The notes below the pieces were generated by a model. The model did no database searches, had not been told where the DNA came from, and saw only the letters and a list, made by a program, of their open reading frames with translations. From positions 248,001 to 312,000 of the forward strand of contig NZ_FMCU01000003.1 in the NCBI RefSeq assembly GCF_900091525.1: a stretch of DNA of 64,000 nucleotides. The letters run 5' to 3'. The position numbers and the translations under genes are program-made. This DNA comes from Micromonospora matsumotoense. GTDB taxonomy: Bacteria; Actinomycetota; Actinomycetes; Mycobacteriales; Micromonosporaceae. Shown here piece after piece: positions 21,128-30,655 of the stretch. The first letter of the stretch is position 1; the number at the start of each line of letters is the position of its first letter.

Positions 21128-22066
21128 ATGTTCCGCTTCGTTCTGCGGCGTCTGCTCCAGATGGTCCTCGCCTTCTTCGGGACCACGCTGATCGTGTACG
21201 CCCTGATGTTCGCCGGCCAGGGCGACCCGATCCAGGCGCTGGCCGGCGAGCGGCCGGTCACCCCGGCCCAGCGGGCGTACCTCACGGAGAAGTTCCACCT
21301 CGACCGCACCGGCGTCGGCGGCTTCTTCTACCGCTACTTCGACTACCTCAGGAACCTGCTCCAGGGTGACCTCGGCCAGTCGCTGACCGGCCGGTCGATC
21401 GGGGACATCCTCGCCGCCGCCTGGCCGGTCACCGTCAAGCTGGCCGTGATCGCGATGGCCGTGACGATCCTGTTCGGGGTCACCGCCGGGGTGCTCGCCG
21501 GCATCCGCCGGGCCAGCCTCTTCGACAACGCCACGCTGGTGCTGACCCTGCTGGTGCTGGGCATCCCCACCATCGTGCTGGCCCCGCTCGCCCAGTACCT
21601 GCTCGGCGTCCGCTGGCCGCTCTTCCCCCCGACCGCCGGCGCCGACCCCGACCTGTACGCCCTGCTGCTGCCCGGCATCGTGCTCGGCTCGCTGTCGCTG
21701 GCCACCGCGCTGCGGCTGACCCGGACCTCGGTCGCCGAGAACCTGCGCGCCGACTACGTGCGCACCGCCCGGTCGAAGGGGCTGGTCCGGCGACGGATCA
21801 TCGGCGTGCACGTGCTGCGCAACTCGCTCATCCCCGTGATCACCTTCCTCGGCGTCGAGCTGGGCAACCTGATGAGCGGCGCGATCATCACCGAGGGCGT
21901 GTTCAACATCCCCGGGGTGGGCTTCAACCTGTTCCGGGGCATCCGCACCGAGGACGGACCGCTGGTGGTGGGCATCGTCAGCGTGCTCGTCGTGGTCTAT
22001 CTCGTCGCCAACCTGGTGGTGGACGTCCTGTACGCCGTACTCGATCCGAGGATCCGCTATGAGTGA
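21128..22066 (+). CDS. oppB: Oligopeptide ABC transporter permease OppB (system 1)
   Basis: 312 residues from the ATG at 21128, where homology starts (MFRFVLRRLLQMVL); an upstream open frame is spurious. It is a DppB/OppB-type permease with an N-terminal TM, then five further TMs, and the EAA coupling loop (YVRTARSKGLVRRRIIGVHVLRNSLIP). It ends in DPRIRYE, as does its paralogue at 44452-45378. Forms the inner-membrane channel with OppC. Confidence 0.93.
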   Translation: MFRFVLRRLLQMVLAFFGTTLIVYALMFAGQGDPIQALAGERPVTPAQRAYLTEKFHLDRTGVGGFFYRYFDYLRNLLQGDLGQSLTGRSIGDILAAAWPVTVKLAVIAMAVTILFGVTAGVLAGIRRASLFDNATLVLTLLVLGIPTIVLAPLAQYLLGVRWPLFPPTAGADPDLYALLLPGIVLGSLSLATALRLTRTSVAENLRADYVRTARSKGLVRRRIIGVHVLRNSLIPVITFLGVELGNLMSGAIITEGVFNIPGVGFNLFRGIRTEDGPLVVGIVSVLVVVYLVANLVVDVLYAVLDPRIRYE

Positions 22067-22084
22067 GCGCGACGAGGTGCCGGC

Positions 22085-23041
22085 ATGAGCGACTTCGAGA
22101 CGGTGGCGGCGACGGAGGACCAGGCCGCCCGGCGGGGGGTCTCCGGCGAGCCGGGCACGCCCGACCGGGTGGGCGTCCCGCAGCGGCCCCGCAGCCTGGC
22201 CGGGGACGCCTGGCGCGACCTGCGCCACAAACCGGTCTTCTGGATCAGCCTGGTGCTCGTCGTGCTGGTCGCCGCGATGGCCGCCGTACCGTCGCTGTTC
22301 ACCGCCAACGACCCGCGCGACTGCCTGCTCTCCCGCCAGCACGCCGCCGCGTCCGGCGGGGCCGTCTTCGGGTACGACTTCCAGGGCTGCGACACGTACG
22401 CCCGGGCGGTCTACGGGGCCCGCGCCTCGCTGCTGGTCGGCGCGCTCTCCGCCCTGCTCACCGGGGCCGTCGCGCTGGTGGTCGGGATGGTGGCCGGGTA
22501 CTTCGGCCGCTGGGTCGACGCGGTGCTCTCCCGGGTGATCGACATCGTGCTCGGCATCCCGCTGCTGCTCGCCGCGATCGTGCTGCTCAAGCGGGTCAGC
22601 ACCAGCAGCGACACGGTCCGGCTGTTCGCGGTGATCTTCGTGTTGGCGGTGCTCGGCTGGACCACCGCCGCCCGGGTGGTCCGCTCCTCGGTGATCACCG
22701 CCAAGGAGCAGGACTACGTCGCTGCCGCCCGGATGCTCGGCGCGGGCAACGGCCGGATCATGTGGCGGCACATCCTGCCCAACGCGCTCGCCCCGGCGAT
22801 CGTGGTGCTGACCATCGCGCTCGGTTCGTTCATCGCCGCCGAGGCGACCCTGAGCTTCCTCGGCATCGGCCTGAAGGCCCCCACCATCTCCTGGGGCATC
22901 GAGATCGACGCCGGCCGGGTGCACATGCGCGAGTCGGCGACCCCGCTGGTCGTCCCGTCGGCCTTCCTCGCGCTGACCGTGCTGGCCTTCATCATGCTGG
23001 GCGACGCCATCCGCGACGCCTTCGACCCGAAGCTGCGGTGA
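22085..23041 (+). CDS. oppC: Oligopeptide ABC transporter permease OppC (system 1)
   Basis: 318 residues, ATG preceded by GACGAGG. It has the OppC N-terminal extension (RSLAGDAWRDLRHKPVFWISL), an extracytoplasmic region with two cysteines (DCLLS and GCDTY), and the EAA loop (DYVAAARMLGAGNGRIMWRHILPNALAP). It ends in DAFDPKLR. The start region, GAGGTGCCGGCATGAGCGAC, closely matches that of the second OppC gene. Confidence 0.93.
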   Translation: MSDFETVAATEDQAARRGVSGEPGTPDRVGVPQRPRSLAGDAWRDLRHKPVFWISLVLVVLVAAMAAVPSLFTANDPRDCLLSRQHAAASGGAVFGYDFQGCDTYARAVYGARASLLVGALSALLTGAVALVVGMVAGYFGRWVDAVLSRVIDIVLGIPLLLAAIVLLKRVSTSSDTVRLFAVIFVLAVLGWTTAARVVRSSVITAKEQDYVAAARMLGAGNGRIMWRHILPNALAPAIVVLTIALGSFIAAEATLSFLGIGLKAPTISWGIEIDAGRVHMRESATPLVVPSAFLALTVLAFIMLGDAIRDAFDPKLR

Positions 23042-23186
23042 CAGGCGTGCCCGCCACCACCACGCGCCGGACGCCCGCCCGCCGAGCGCGAGGAGCGGGA
23101 CCGACCGGTGCGCGCAGGAGATCGACGCCGCGCGCGCAGGGAGCGAGCGCAGCCCGCCCCGCTGTCGCCAGCGAGAGGGAGATCCG

Positions 23187-24224
23187 GTGACCGAGTCCGT
23201 GGTCCGGCCCACGCCGGCCTCACCCACCCCACCCGGCGGGCACCTGCTGGAGGTACGGGACCTGCACGTCGAGTTCCGCACCGGTGAGGGGGTGGCCAAG
23301 GTGATCAACGGGGTCTCCTACCACCTGGACCCGGGCGAGACGCTGGCCGTGCTCGGCGAGTCCGGCTCCGGCAAGTCGGTCACCGCCCAGGCCATCATGG
23401 GCATCCTGGACACCCCACCGGCGGTGATCCGTTCCGGTCAGATCCGCTACCGGGGCCGGGACCTGCTGACCCTGCCCGAGGAGCAGCGCCGGCAGGTACG
23501 CGGCAAGGAGATCGCGATCATCTTCCAGGACGCCCTGTCGGCGTTGAACCCGGTCTTCCCGGTCGGCTGGCAGATCGGCGAGACGCTACGGCACCGGGAC
23601 GGGATGTCCCGCGCCGACGCCCGACGGCGGACCGTCGAGTTGATGGACCTGGTCCGGATTCCCGGGGCGGCCGGGCGGCTCGGCGACCACCCGCACCAGT
23701 TCTCCGGCGGGATGCGGCAACGCGTGATGATCGCGATGGCGCTGGCCCTGAACCCGAAGGTGCTGATCGCCGACGAACCGACCACCGCCCTCGACGTCAC
23801 CGTGCAGGCCCAGATCATGGACCTGCTCGCCGACCTGCGCCGCGACCTCGACATGGCGATGATCCTGATCACCCACGACCTGGGGGTGGTGGCCGGCGTC
23901 GCGGACCGGATCGCCGTCATGTACGCCGGCCGGATCGTCGAGCACGCCGACGTCCGCGCGCTGTACCGGGCCCCGGCCCACCCGTACACCAAGGGGTTGT
24001 TGGCCTCGATTCCCCGGCTGGACGTGCGCGGCCGGGAGCTGTCCACGATCCGGGGACTGCCACCGAACCTGATGCGGATCCCCACCGGCTGCCCGTTCCA
24101 CCCCCGCTGCCCGTACGCCCGGCAGGTCTGCGTGGACGTGGTGCCGGACGACCTGGTCCTCGCCGACGGCCGGACCAGCGCGTGCCACTTCGCGCAGGAG
24201 GTCCACGATGACCGCGCCCGCTAG
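23187..24224 (+). CDS. oppD: Oligopeptide ABC transporter ATP-binding protein OppD (system 1)
   Basis: 345 residues, GTG start with GAGGGAGA site. Walker A GESGSGKS, signature FSGGMRQR, Walker [13 protein letters not shown] and H-loop LITHDLG are intact. The C-terminal OppD extension has the cysteine-rich motif [14 protein letters not shown], known in this family to bind an Fe-S cluster in some members. A 145-base noncoding gap separates it from oppC. Its 3' end overlaps oppF by 17 bases. Confidence 0.93.
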   Translation: MTESVVRPTPASPTPPGGHLLEVRDLHVEFRTGEGVAKVINGVSYHLDPGETLAVLGESGSGKSVTAQAIMGILDTPPAVIRSGQIRYRGRDLLTLPEEQRRQVRGKEIAIIFQDALSALNPVFPVGWQIGETLRHRDGMSRADARRRTVELMDLVRIPGAAGRLGDHPHQFSGGMRQRVMIAMALALNPKVLIADEPTTALDVTVQAQIMDLLADLRRDLDMAMILITHDLGVVAGVADRIAVMYAGRIVEHADVRALYRAPAHPYTKGLLASIPRLDVRGRELSTIRGLPPNLMRIPTGCPFHPRCPYARQVCVDVVPDDLVLADGRTSACHFAQEVHDDRAR

Positions 24225-25245
24225 CCCGGCCAAGGTCCGGGGCGAGACCATCCTCGCCGTCGACGACCTGGTCAAACACTTCCCGATCACCCGGGGCGTG
24301 CTCCTTCAACGGCAGGTCGGCGCGGTGCGGGCCGTCGACGGGGTCAGCTTCGCGCTGCACCGGGGCGAGACGCTCGGCATCGTCGGCGAGTCCGGCTGCG
24401 GCAAGTCGACCCTCGCCCGGCTGCTGATGCGACTGGAGACGCCGACCTCCGGCCGGGCCACCCTGGAGGGTCGCGACCTGCTCTCCGCCTCCGGGGGCGA
24501 GCTGCGCCGGTTGCGGCGCAACATGCAGATGGTGATGCAGGACCCGTACACCTCGCTGAACCCCCGGATGACGGTGGGCGACATCATCGGCGAACCGTTC
24601 GACATCCACCCCGACGCCGCACCCAAGGGCAGCAAACGCGGCCGGGTGCAGGAGCTGCTGGACGTGGTCGGGCTCAACCCCGAGCACGTCAACCGCTACC
24701 CGCACCAGTTCTCCGGCGGCCAGCGGCAGCGCATCGGCATCGCCCGCGCGCTCGCCCTGCGCCCCGAGGTGATCGTCTGCGACGAGCCGGTCTCCGCCCT
24801 GGACGTCTCGATCCAGGCGCAGGTCATCAACCTGCTGGAGCAGCTCCAGGACGAGTTCGGGCTGTCCTACGTCTTCATCGCGCACGACCTGTCGGTGGTC
24901 CGGCACATCTCCGACCGGGTGGCGGTGATGTACCTGGGTCGGATCGTCGAGATCGGCACCGAGGAGGAGATCTACGAGCGGGCCACCCACCCGTACACCC
25001 AGGCGCTGCTGTCCGCGGTGCCGGTGCCCGACCCGGACGCCCGCGACGACGCCGGCATCATCCGGCTGACCGGTGACGTGCCCAGCCCGGCCGACCCGCC
25101 GTCCGGCTGCCACTTCCGCACCCGCTGCTGGAAGGCCGAGGACATCTGCGCCCGGGAGGACCCGCCGACCGTTCCCCGCCCCGCCGACCCGCACCCCAGC
25201 GCCTGCCACTTCGCCGCCCTGCGCGACCCGCCGGGCGGGGTCTGA
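24208..25245 (+). CDS. oppF: Oligopeptide ABC transporter ATP-binding protein OppF (system 1)
   Basis: 345 residues, AGGAGG site 7 bases before the ATG, start inside the end of oppD. Walker [10 protein letters not shown], signature [15 protein letters not shown], Walker [13 protein letters not shown] and H-loop IAHDLSVV. It has the C-terminal [14 protein letters not shown] cysteine motif. It forms a heterodimer with OppD to power peptide import. It is very similar to the protein at 41344-42357, especially from the signature motif onward. Confidence 0.93.
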   Translation: MTAPASPAKVRGETILAVDDLVKHFPITRGVLLQRQVGAVRAVDGVSFALHRGETLGIVGESGCGKSTLARLLMRLETPTSGRATLEGRDLLSASGGELRRLRRNMQMVMQDPYTSLNPRMTVGDIIGEPFDIHPDAAPKGSKRGRVQELLDVVGLNPEHVNRYPHQFSGGQRQRIGIARALALRPEVIVCDEPVSALDVSIQAQVINLLEQLQDEFGLSYVFIAHDLSVVRHISDRVAVMYLGRIVEIGTEEEIYERATHPYTQALLSAVPVPDPDARDDAGIIRLTGDVPSPADPPSGCHFRTRCWKAEDICAREDPPTVPRPADPHPSACHFAALRDPPGGV

Positions 25246-25270
25246 GCACCGGTCGCCGCACCGCGCACAC

Positions 25271-25312
25271 ACCTACGGCCGAGCACACATCGGGTGCCGC
25301 TCGGCCGTAGGT
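25271..25312. terminator. Bidirectional terminator opp/purH
   Basis: Perfect 14-base arms ACCTACGGCCGAGC (25271-25284) and its complement (25299-25312) with a 14-base loop, between converging oppF and purH. Confidence 0.75.
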
Positions 25313-25368
25313 GATCACGCAGGTGGTGCGCCGGGCCGGACGGTGGCGGCCCGCCCGGCCGGGGTGGA

Positions 25369-26940
25369 TCAGTGGAAGAAGTGCCGGGTGCCGGTCAGGT
25401 ACATGGTGACGCCGGCCTGCTGGCAGGCGGCGATGGTGTCCTCGTCGCGGATCGAGCCACCGGGCTGGACGATCGCCTTCACCCCGGCGTCGATCAGGAT
25501 CTGGGGGCCGTCGGCGAACGGGAAGAAGGCGTCGGAGGCGGCGACGGAGCCCCGGGCGCGCTCCGCGCCGGCCCGGCTGACCGCCAGCCGGGCCGAGTCG
25601 ACCCGGTTGACCTGCCCCATCCCGACCCCGACCGAGGCACCGTCGCGGGCCAGCAGGATCGCGTTGCTCTTCACCGCGCGGACCGCCCGCCAGGCCAGCA
25701 CCAGGTCCCGCAGGGTCGCCTCGTCGGCGGCCTCGCCGGTGGCCAGCTTCCAGTTGGCCGGGTCGTCACCCTCGGCGTCGATCCGGTCCCGCTGCTGCAC
25801 GAGGACACCGCCGGTGACCTGCCGCCACTCGGCCGGCAGCGGGGCGAAGGCCGGGGCACGCAGCAGCCGGATGTTCTTCTTGCCCTGGAGGATCTCCACC
25901 GCGCCGGGCTCGAACCCCGGGGCCACCAGCACCTCGGTGAAGATCTCCGCGACCTGCCCGGCCAACTCCACCGAGACCGGCCGGTTGACGGCGATCACCC
26001 CGCCGAAGGCGGAGACCGGGTCGCAGGCGTGGGCCTTGCGGTGGGCCTCGGCGACGTCCGCGCCGACGGCGATGCCGCACGGGTTGGCGTGCTTGATGAT
26101 CGCCACCGCCGGCTGGTCAGGGAAGTCGTTCGCGGCCCGCCAGGCGGCGTCCGCGTCGACGTAGTTGTTGTAGGACATCTCCTTGCCGTGCAACTGCTCG
26201 GCCTGGGCCAGCCCCGGCGGGCTACCCGGGTCGGCGTAGACGGCGGCGCCCTGGTGCGGGTTCTCGCCGTAGCGCAGCGTCGCCTGCCGGTGCAGGGCCA
26301 GCCCGGCGAAGTGCGGCCAGCCGTCCTCGGCCGGGGCGGCGGTGCCGGCGAACCAGTCGGCGACCGCGACGTCGTACTCGGCGATGTCGGCGAAGGCGCG
26401 GGCGGCCAGCGCCCGCCGCTGGGCCAGCGTGAAACCGCCCTCGGCCAGCGCGGCGACCAGCGCCGGGTACGCGGCCGGGTCGGTCACCACGGCGACCGAG
26501 GCGTGGTTCTTGGCGGCGGCCCGGACCATCGCCGGCCCGCCGATGTCGATCTGCTCCACGCACTCGTCCGGGGACGCGCCGGAGGCGACGGTGGCCTGGA
26601 ACGGGTAGAGGTTGGAGACCAGGACGTCGATCCCGGCGATGCCGTGCGCGTCGAGCTGCGCGCCGTGCGACTCCTTACGCAGGTCGGCCAGGAGACCCCC
26701 GTGGATCTTGGGGTGCAGGGTCTTGACCCGGCCGTCGAGGATCTCGGGGAAGCCGGTCACCTGCTCGACCGGGGTCACCGGCACGCCCGCGCCGGAGATC
26801 GTCGACGCGGTGGAACCGGTCGAGACGATCTCCACCCCGGCCTCGTGCAGCGCGCGGGCCAGCTCGACCAGACCACTCTTGTCGTAGACGCTGACCAGTG
26901 CCCGCCTGATCGGGCGGCGGGAGTCCTGCGGGGCACTCAC
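25369..26940 (-). CDS. purH: Bifunctional AICAR formyltransferase / IMP cyclohydrolase
   Basis: 523 residues from the GTG at 26940; the frame remains open upstream but that part lies under purN. Final two steps of purine synthesis to IMP. N-terminal IMPCH domain ([22 protein letters not shown]), then the AICARFT domain with [13 protein letters not shown] and [11 protein letters not shown]. Overlaps purN by four bases (GTGA), so the pair is translationally coupled. It uses 10-formyl-THF of the kind FolD (18096-18956) makes. Confidence 0.96.
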   Translation of the reverse strand: MSAPQDSRRPIRRALVSVYDKSGLVELARALHEAGVEIVSTGSTASTISGAGVPVTPVEQVTGFPEILDGRVKTLHPKIHGGLLADLRKESHGAQLDAHGIAGIDVLVSNLYPFQATVASGASPDECVEQIDIGGPAMVRAAAKNHASVAVVTDPAAYPALVAALAEGGFTLAQRRALAARAFADIAEYDVAVADWFAGTAAPAEDGWPHFAGLALHRQATLRYGENPHQGAAVYADPGSPPGLAQAEQLHGKEMSYNNYVDADAAWRAANDFPDQPAVAIIKHANPCGIAVGADVAEAHRKAHACDPVSAFGGVIAVNRPVSVELAGQVAEIFTEVLVAPGFEPGAVEILQGKKNIRLLRAPAFAPLPAEWRQVTGGVLVQQRDRIDAEGDDPANWKLATGEAADEATLRDLVLAWRAVRAVKSNAILLARDGASVGVGMGQVNRVDSARLAVSRAGAERARGSVAASDAFFPFADGPQILIDAGVKAIVQPGGSIRDEDTIAACQQAGVTMYLTGTRHFFH

Positions 26941-27557
26941 GGAACGGTGACCTTTCTTCCGGTGATCGTCCAACCTGCACGAACCAGGCGACCGACCTGC
27001 TCGACGAGCTGGCGGCGCTCGGCTTCCTTGATGCGCTCGGTGAGCGCCTCCTCGTCGTCGTCGTCGCGGACCGGCACGGCGACCTGCGCGACGATCGGGC
27101 CGGTGTCCATCCCGGCGTCGACGAAGAAGAGGGTGGCCCCGGTGATCTTGACGCCGTAGGCGAGCGCGTCCCGGGGACCGTGGATGCCGGGGAACGCCGG
27201 CAGCAGCGTGTTGTGCGTGTTCAGATAGCGGTCGCCGAAAGCCGCCAGGAACTGCGGCCCCACCAGCTTCAGGAAACCGGCGGAGATGACCAGGTCGGGT
27301 CGGTGCTCGGCGACGTGTGCGGTGAGGGCCTTGTCCCAGTCCGCGCGGGTCGGGTGGTCCTTCACCCGGTCGACGAAGGTCGGCACCCCGACGGCGGCGG
27401 CCCGGTCCAACCCGGCGATGCCGTCCCGGTCGGCGCCGACGGCCACCACCCGGGCCCCGTAACCGGGGTCGGCGGCGGCGTCCAGCAGCGCTTGGAGGTT
27501 GCTGCCGGAGCCGGAGACGAGGACGACGAGGCGGGCGACGGACGCGGGCTCGGTCAC
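26937..27557 (-). CDS. purN: Phosphoribosylglycinamide formyltransferase
   Basis: 206 residues. Transfers formyl from 10-formyl-THF to GAR. The phosphate-binding loop [13 protein letters not shown], the catalytic Asn-His region [15 protein letters not shown] and the Asp in DAGMDTGPI are present. First gene of the purN-purH operon; the same order as Rv0956-Rv0957 in M. tuberculosis. Confidence 0.95.
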   Translation of the reverse strand: MTEPASVARLVVLVSGSGSNLQALLDAAADPGYGARVVAVGADRDGIAGLDRAAAVGVPTFVDRVKDHPTRADWDKALTAHVAEHRPDLVISAGFLKLVGPQFLAAFGDRYLNTHNTLLPAFPGIHGPRDALAYGVKITGATLFFVDAGMDTGPIVAQVAVPVRDDDDEEALTERIKEAERRQLVEQVGRLVRAGWTITGRKVTVP

Positions 27558-27701
27558 CCGGCCACCCTAGCGGGCAGGTCGGCACGCCCATCCTGCGGGC
27601 GGCGACGTTTCGGGTGATCACGCGTGTCGCCCGGACACGGTACGCTGCCGGTCGCCCGGTGGCCGGGCTGTGCCCGCCACCGCACCCCTAGCCAATGATC
27701 A

Positions 27702-27718
27702 GGTACGGACGCCGTACC
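27702..27718 (+). promoter_or_regulatory. Short palindrome upstream of the dispanin-like gene
   Basis: GGTACGG (27702-27708) and CCGTACC (27712-27718) form a 7-base inverted repeat 22 bases before the start codon. It could be an operator or a small 5'-UTR hairpin. The gap 27558-27740 is the divergent promoter region between purN and this gene. Confidence 0.4.
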
Positions 27719-27740
27719 GACGTGAACGAGGAGCACCACG

Positions 27741-28040
27741 ATGCAGCCCGGCTACCCCCACCCGCAGCAGCCGATCAACAACAACATGACCCCGTCAATC
27801 GTGGCCATCTTCTTCTTCTGGCCGCTGGCGATCCCCGCCATCATCAACGCCTCGAAGGTCAACCCGCTGCTCCAGCAGGGCGACTACGCGGGCGCCGAGG
27901 CCGCCGCCCGGGAGTCCAAGAAGTGGTCGAAGCTGGCCTTCATCATCGGTGCCGTCTGGCTCGTCATCGTGCTGCTCTGCTGCATCTTCGGTGGTCTGAT
28001 GGGTGCGATCGGCGGCAACACCAGCACGAGCAGCTACTGA
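27741..28040 (+). CDS. CD225/dispanin-type small membrane protein
   Basis: 99 residues, GAGGAG site 7 bases upstream. A Pro/Gln/Asn-rich N terminus is followed by two hydrophobic segments (IVAIFFFWPLAIPAIINASKV and LAFIIGAVWLVIVLLCCIFGGL) linked by a polar loop with GDYAGAEAAARESKKWSK. This is the dispanin (IFITM-like) layout, including a cysteine pair in TM2. Function in bacteria is unknown. It is 26 bases from the next gene, a proline-rich DUF4190-type protein, so the two are probably co-transcribed. Confidence 0.8.
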   Translation: MQPGYPHPQQPINNNMTPSIVAIFFFWPLAIPAIINASKVNPLLQQGDYAGAEAAARESKKWSKLAFIIGAVWLVIVLLCCIFGGLMGAIGGNTSTSSY

Positions 28041-28066
28041 CGGACCACGACTGAGGAGCACCCGAG

Positions 28067-28672
28067 ATGCAGCCCGGAGACCCCGGCCAGGACCCGTACG
28101 GCCAGCAGCCCCCGCACGACCCGTACGGGCAGCAGCCCGTGTCGGGCCAGCCGCAGGACCCGTACGCCGCGCCGCAGGCACCGTACGGCCAGCAGCCGGC
28201 GGCACCGTACGGCGAGCAGCCACAGTACGGGCAGCAGCCGCAGTACGGGCAACAGCCGCAGTACGGGCAACAGCCGCACGACCCGTACGGCCAACCCCTC
28301 CAGCAGGACCCGTACGGCCAGCCCGTCCACAAGGACCCCTTCGGGCAGCAGCCGTACGGCGCGGCGGCTTCCTCGTACCCGGGGGCCGGCTACCCGGCGC
28401 TGCAGGGGCAGCAGAACACCCTCGGCCTGGTGTCGCTGATCCTCGGCATCGCGTCGCTTCCCCTGCTCTGCTGCCTCTTTCTGGGCATCCCGCTCGGCAT
28501 CGGCGCAGTGATCACCGGTTGGCTGGGCATGCAGAAGGCGGCCCAGGGGCTGGCCAGCAACGCCGGCCAGGCCAAGGCCGGCCTGATCTGCGGCGCGATC
28601 GCCATCGGGCTCGGCATCCTGCTGATGCTTCTCAACCTCATCGGCAGCTTCACGCTGCCCACCTCGCCCTGA
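28067..28672 (+). CDS. DUF4190-type membrane protein with a Gln/Pro/Tyr-rich N terminus
   Basis: 201 residues. The first about 105 residues are low-complexity, built from PYGQQP/QYGQQP repeats, some still visible as an 18-bp DNA repeat. The C-terminal half carries two or three membrane segments with the DUF4190 pattern (LGLVSLILGIASLPLLCC, GWLGMQKAAQ, GLICGAIAIGLGILLMLLNLIG). The disordered tail probably lies in the cytoplasm. No enzymatic motif. It follows the dispanin-like gene. Confidence 0.8.
   Translation: MQPGDPGQDPYGQQPPHDPYGQQPVSGQPQDPYAAPQAPYGQQPAAPYGEQPQYGQQPQYGQQPQYGQQPHDPYGQPLQQDPYGQPVHKDPFGQQPYGAAASSYPGAGYPALQGQQNTLGLVSLILGIASLPLLCCLFLGIPLGIGAVITGWLGMQKAAQGLASNAGQAKAGLICGAIAIGLGILLMLLNLIGSFTLPTSP
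28223..28276 (+). repeat. 18-bp tandem repeat within the coding region
   Basis: Three copies of CAGTACGGGCA(A/G)CAGCCG encode QYGQQP repeats. The last two copies are identical, so copy number may vary between strains without breaking the frame. Confidence 0.9.
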
Positions 28673-28685
28673 CCGGGCGCGACAT

Positions 28686-28721
28686 CGAGGGGCGTCCCGG
28701 CACCGTCCGGGGCGCCCCTCG
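28686..28721. terminator. Convergent terminator
   Basis: CGAGGGGCGTCCCGG (28686-28700) pairs with CCGGGGCGCCCCTCG (28707-28721) with one G-U pair and a 6-base loop. It lies between the DUF4190 gene and the converging PerM-like gene. Confidence 0.75.
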
Positions 28722-28729
28722 GCACCTGC

Positions 28730-30163
28730 TCAGTCGGGCACCGGGCGGTGCGGGCGGTCCTCGGACGACCGGGGTCGGTCCCGGGTCGGATGCGGCCGGC
28801 CCTCGGCCGAACCGGGCCGGTCCAGGGCCACCCGGGGCCGACCGGCGGACGGCCGCGGCCGGGTAGCCGGGCGGGGGGCGGCCGACGGGCGGTCGAGCAC
28901 CTTGGCGGCGGCGGCCCCGAGCAGCGCGCCGACCGCGACCACCCCGGTCGCCACCGCCGCCACCTGCCAGGGCACCGGGCCGATCTCGGCCAGCCGGCCG
29001 CCACCGAGCGGACCACCGGAGGCCGCCGCGACGAGCCCGACGGCCAGGCCGGCCACCGGCCCGGCGAGCGCCGCCGGGACGAGCAGCGCCGGCCAGTCCG
29101 CGACGGCCCGGCCGTCGGGGTCCGGGCGGAGCAGCCGGCGGCCGAGCAGCCAGCCCGCCGTCATGCCGGCCAGCACCGGCACCGCCAGCAGGGCCGCGCC
29201 GATCCCGTCGACCGGGCCGCTGGGCAGGCCGGCGAGCAACGGTACGGCCGGCAGCGACCCGACGGAGACCTCACTGAGCCGCACCGCCGTGCCGGTGCCG
29301 ACGGCGAACCCGGGGCCGAGCAGGTAGGCGGTGGACCAGACGGTGGCGTTCGGCGCGTAGGCCAGGCTGACCAGGGTGATGCCGGCCTGACCGGCCACCC
29401 CGGTCCGGTAGGCCCCGATCAGGTCGGCGGCGTCTCCCCCGCCGGTCGCCACCGCCAGGCCGGCCGCCCCGGCGCCCGCCCCGAGCAGCAGCAGACCGGC
29501 GACCAGTCCGGTGCGGACGCCGTCGCGCAGCACCGTCGGCGCGCGCTCGGCGAGCAGGCCGGCCACACCGGTGGTGCGGGCCGCGCCGACCAGGGCCGTC
29601 AACGTGCCGAAGAGCAGCAGGGTCAGCCCGGAGCGGACCGGGGAGACCCGCAGGCCGGCGCTGTCGACCAGCAGCGCGGCCAGGACGCCGAACAGGGCGT
29701 ACCCGATGCCGACCGCAACGGCGACGGTGGCCGCCTGCCGCGGTGACCGGCCGCCGCGCGCGCCGACCGCCCGGCTGGTGTGCACCCCGGCCCGGCTCAG
29801 CCGCCAGAACGCGAACGCGGAGAGCGCCAGCGGGACGAGGCCGAGCGGGCCGGCGGTGGTCTGCAGCGGCACCCCGTGGCCGAGCAGCCAACCGGCGAGC
29901 CCGGCGCGCAGCGCACCGACCACCGAGCCGGCGTCCTCGCTGAACTGGGCCAACCCGAGCACCACCGCCACCGGCAGGTACGAGGTGACGGCGGCACCGG
30001 CGGCGGCCACCCCGGCGGCGACCGGCAGTGGCGCCCGGGAGCGTCCGGACCGCTCGGGTCGACGGGGTGCGGGCACCCGGGCGCCGCCGGCCCGGCCCGG
30101 CGGCCGGCCGCCGGCGCGGACACCGCTGGGACGGCGGGGCTGATCAGGGGTGATCGAGGACAT
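28730..30163 (-). CDS. perM: DUF6350/PerM-like polytopic membrane protein
   Basis: 477 residues with roughly a dozen hydrophobic segments, a basic Pro/Arg-rich N-terminal tail (about 45 residues) and a long Arg/Pro/Ser-rich cytoplasmic C-terminal tail (about the last 55). It sits close to purN-purH, as does PerM (Rv0955), reported in M. tuberculosis as needed for persistence and for stabilising the divisome. The name rests on membrane topology plus synteny; no catalytic motif is visible. Here it points the same way as purN (minus strand) but is separated from it by two plus-strand genes. Confidence 0.65.
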   Translation of the reverse strand: MSSITPDQPRRPSGVRAGGRPPGRAGGARVPAPRRPERSGRSRAPLPVAAGVAAAGAAVTSYLPVAVVLGLAQFSEDAGSVVGALRAGLAGWLLGHGVPLQTTAGPLGLVPLALSAFAFWRLSRAGVHTSRAVGARGGRSPRQAATVAVAVGIGYALFGVLAALLVDSAGLRVSPVRSGLTLLLFGTLTALVGAARTTGVAGLLAERAPTVLRDGVRTGLVAGLLLLGAGAGAAGLAVATGGGDAADLIGAYRTGVAGQAGITLVSLAYAPNATVWSTAYLLGPGFAVGTGTAVRLSEVSVGSLPAVPLLAGLPSGPVDGIGAALLAVPVLAGMTAGWLLGRRLLRPDPDGRAVADWPALLVPAALAGPVAGLAVGLVAAASGGPLGGGRLAEIGPVPWQVAAVATGVVAVGALLGAAAAKVLDRPSAAPRPATRPRPSAGRPRVALDRPGSAEGRPHPTRDRPRSSEDRPHRPVPD

Positions 30164-30319
30164 CGGCTCTACTGTGGCACGCCGCGCCGGTGGTGGCTGC
30201 CCGTCGGGGCCGCCCGTTTCCGGCGAGTTCCGTGATCCACCGTCCTCGGGTGCCGATCCGGTCTAGCCTCGGCGCAGGGACGCGACCGAAGTCGCGGCAC
30301 CGATCGCCCGGAGGAAGCC

Positions 30320-30586
30320 GTGAACGCTCCGTACCCACCGCCCCCGCCGCCGTCCGCGGCCGGGCGGGACCGCACCACGCTCTGGGGGGTGCTCGGCATC
30401 GTCCTCGGTCTGATCTGCTGCGGCATCCTGGGCATCGTCTTCGGCTATCTGTCGATCCGGGACGCCAAGCGGTACGGCCAGTCGCCGGTCCTCGGTTACC
30501 TGGCCATCGCGTTCGGCGTGATCAACATCATCGGTACCGCGATCTGGCGGGCCAACGGGACGTACCCGCTCTGGAACAACAACTGA
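30320..30586 (+). CDS. Small DUF4190-type membrane protein
   Basis: 88 residues, GTG start with a GGAGG site at 30310-30314. A Pro-rich N terminus ([11 protein letters not shown]) is followed by two membrane segments (LWGVLGIVLGLICCGILGIVFGYLS and VLGYLAIAFGVINIIGTAI) flanking the conserved RDAKRYGQ turn. It resembles the C-terminal half of the protein at 28067-28672, another member of the family. Divergent from the PerM-like gene. Function unknown. Confidence 0.78.
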   Translation: MNAPYPPPPPPSAAGRDRTTLWGVLGIVLGLICCGILGIVFGYLSIRDAKRYGQSPVLGYLAIAFGVINIIGTAIWRANGTYPLWNNN

Positions 30587-30614
30587 GGGGGCCGGCCGTC
30601 TCCGGCCGACCCCC
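30587..30614. terminator. Convergent terminator
   Basis: GGGGGCCGGCC (30587-30597) pairs with GGCCGACCCCC (30604-30614) with one mismatch and a short loop. It begins immediately after the stop codon of the small membrane protein and lies about 40 bases past the sucD stop. Confidence 0.65.
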
Positions 30615-30655
30615 ACGGTGGTGGCGTCGTTGACTCGGGTGGTGCCACCGGCGGC

